From positions 1 through 6,710 of the forward strand of contig JAICSG010000224.1 in NCBI GenBank assembly GCA_025937035.1: a DNA stretch of 6,710 nt, written 5' to 3'. The notes under the pieces are model-generated. The model saw only the letters and a program-made list of their open reading frames with translations, did not search any database and was not told the DNA's origin. The DNA is from Thermoanaerobaculia bacterium. GTDB taxonomy: Bacteria > Acidobacteriota > Thermoanaerobaculia > Multivoradales > UBA5704. Below are positions 5,595 to 6,710 of the stretch, one piece after another; within the stretch, counting starts at the first letter, position 1, and each line of letters starts with the position of its first letter. A program made the translations under genes and the position numbers.

Positions 5595-6710
5595 GACGCT
5601 TCCTGACCGCCGCTCTCACGGCCGCCGTGCTCGTGGCGGCCGCCCGGACCGCCCTCGGCTTCTGCGGCTTCTATGTGGCCAAGGCGGACACCCGGCTGTT
5701 CAACCAGGCCTCGCAGGTCGTCCTGGCGCGCGACGGCGACCGCACCGTCCTCACCATGACCAACGACTTCAAGGGGGATCCGAAGGAATTCGCCATCGTG
5801 ATCCCCGTACCCACCTTCCTGCAGCGGGAGCAGATCCACGTCGCCGAGAAGGCCCTGCTCGACCACCTGGACGCCTACTCGGCGCCCCGTCTGGTCGAGT
5901 ATTTCGACGAGGATCCCTGCCGTCCTATCCCTCTGCCGATGATGGCGCCCCCCCCGGCGGGAGCCGACCTGAGCGCCCTGGGCTACGCCGGCGGTGCCCG
6001 CGCCAAGAGCCTGGGCGTGAAGATCGAGGCGCAATACACGGTCGGCGAGTACGACATCCTGATCCTCTCCGCCAAGGAGAGCCAGGGGCTGGAGACCTGG
6101 CTGATCGAGAACGGCTACCGCATCCCGCCGGGGGCCTCGCGGGTGCTCGGCAGCTACCTCAAGCAGGGGATGCGCTTCTTCGTCGCCAAGGTGAATCTGG
6201 AGCAGCAGTCCAAGCTCGGCTTCACCTACCTGCGGCCCATCCAGGTCGCCTACGAGAGCCCCAAATTCATGCTCCCCATCCGCCTCGGGATGGTCAACGC
6301 CGCCGGCCCTCAGGAGCTGTTCATCTATGCCCTCACCCGCAAGGGGCGGGTCGAGACCACCAACTACCGCATCGTCCGCCTCCCCTCGGACGCCGAGGTC
6401 CCCCTGTTCGTGAAGAACGACTTCGGTCCCTTCTACAAAGCGATGTTCAGCCAGCAGGTCAGAAAGCAGGAGATGCGGACGCTCTTCCTCGAATATGCCT
6501 GGGACATGGCCTGGTGCGACCCCTGCTCGGCCGATCCCCTCTCCGCCGACGAGCTGCGGCAACTCGGGGCCTTCTGGAGCGGAAGGACCGATCCCTATTC
6601 AGGGGCCCAGAACGTCTTCCTCACCCGCCTCCATCTGCGCTACGACGCCGCCCACTTCCCCGAGGATCTGGTCTTCCAGGAGACCGCCGACCGCGAGAAT
6701 TTCCAGGGAC
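5591..6710 (+). CDS. DUF2330-family exported protein (3' end outside window)
   Basis: The frame is open from the ATG to the right edge: 373 residues with no stop. A signal peptide (1-23: RR, hydrophobic stretch, probable cleavage after ALG) precedes FCGFYVAKAD (24-33). Blocks I associate with DUF2330 proteins follow: RTVLTMTNDFKGDPKEFAIVIPVP (51-74), SAPRLVEYFDEDPC (97-110), YDILILSAKES (154-164), WCDPCSADPLS (308-318) and RLHLRYDAAHFPEDL (346-360). No biochemical function is established for the family as far as I know. The mature part has few cysteines (C25, C110, C309, C312), with C309 and C312 in a CxxC, so a disulfide or metal site is possible. The fold seems soluble or surface-exposed; any C-terminal membrane anchor would lie beyond the window. 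Expression is tied to the RnfD-like gene by a 4-bp overlap and a strong ribosome binding site. The assignment rests on recalled motifs, not a search. Confidence 0.85.
   Translation, partial: MRRFLTAALTAAVLVAAARTALGFCGFYVAKADTRLFNQASQVVLARDGDRTVLTMTNDFKGDPKEFAIVIPVPTFLQREQIHVAEKALLDHLDAYSAPRLVEYFDEDPCRPIPLPMMAPPPAGADLSALGYAGGARAKSLGVKIEAQYTVGEYDILILSAKESQGLETWLIENGYRIPPGASRVLGSYLKQGMRFFVAKVNLEQQSKLGFTYLRPIQVAYESPKFMLPIRLGMVNAAGPQELFIYALTRKGRVETTNYRIVRLPSDAEVPLFVKNDFGPFYKAMFSQQVRKQEMRTLFLEYAWDMAWCDPCSADPLSADELRQLGAFWSGRTDPYSGAQNVFLTRLHLRYDAAHFPEDLVFQETADRENFQG

Noticed and set aside
5525..6562. 345-codon minus-strand open frame opposite the DUF2330 gene
   Set aside because: The plus strand carries a signal peptide, family motifs and a coupled start; the antisense frame has no support.
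1..6710. tRNA, rRNA, transposase, integrase or attachment-site signals
   Set aside because: No such gene, terminal inverted repeat or tRNA-like sequence was found on reading both strands.

Overview
The window is GC-rich bacterial DNA (roughly two thirds GC or more by eye) and densely coding. It holds eight protein genes, two of them cut by the window edges. No rRNA, tRNA, CRISPR array or insertion sequence was seen. Signal peptides, an outer-membrane-type barrel protein with a C-terminal Phe and a periplasmic thioredoxin-like protein point to a Gram-negative (diderm) host. The HflX linker variant and the RnfD-like/DUF2330 pair would fit Acidobacteriota, Myxococcota or a similar environmental lineage. 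That placement is an inference held with low confidence.

Layout from left to right: (1) the last 33 codons of an unrecognised plus-strand gene (1-102). (2) hflX, a ribosome-associated GTPase, on the minus strand (106-1239), with a good sigma70-like promoter at 1261-1290. (3) A membrane-anchored TlpA/ResA-like thioredoxin-fold protein on plus (1327-1941). (4) A small exported barrel protein on minus (1938-2492). (5) A comF-family phosphoribosyltransferase on plus (2597-3406). (6) A secreted seven-repeat protein on minus (3396-4637), likely a seven-bladed beta-propeller. (7) A short RnfD/NqrB-family membrane protein on plus (4767-5594). (8) A DUF2330-family exported protein on plus, overlapping gene 7 by ATGA and running off the right edge (5591-6710+).

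The first seven genes alternate strictly between strands. Each convergent pair ends within 3 bp of its partner or overlaps it (3 bp gap, 4 bp overlap, 11 bp overlap), and no hairpin-plus-T-run terminator is visible. Genes 7 and 8 are the only evident operon. The genes do not form one pathway. hflX and comF are housekeeping-like. The thioredoxin-fold protein, barrel, repeat protein and DUF2330 protein are all predicted to act outside the cytoplasm, and the RnfD-like protein in the inner membrane.

The most interesting items are the translationally coupled orphan RnfD-like/DUF2330 pair, which lacks any other Rnf or Nqr subunit here and lacks the usual flavin-attachment motif, and the repeat protein, whose N-terminus supplies exactly the half-repeat missing at its C-terminus, as in 'velcro' propeller closure.
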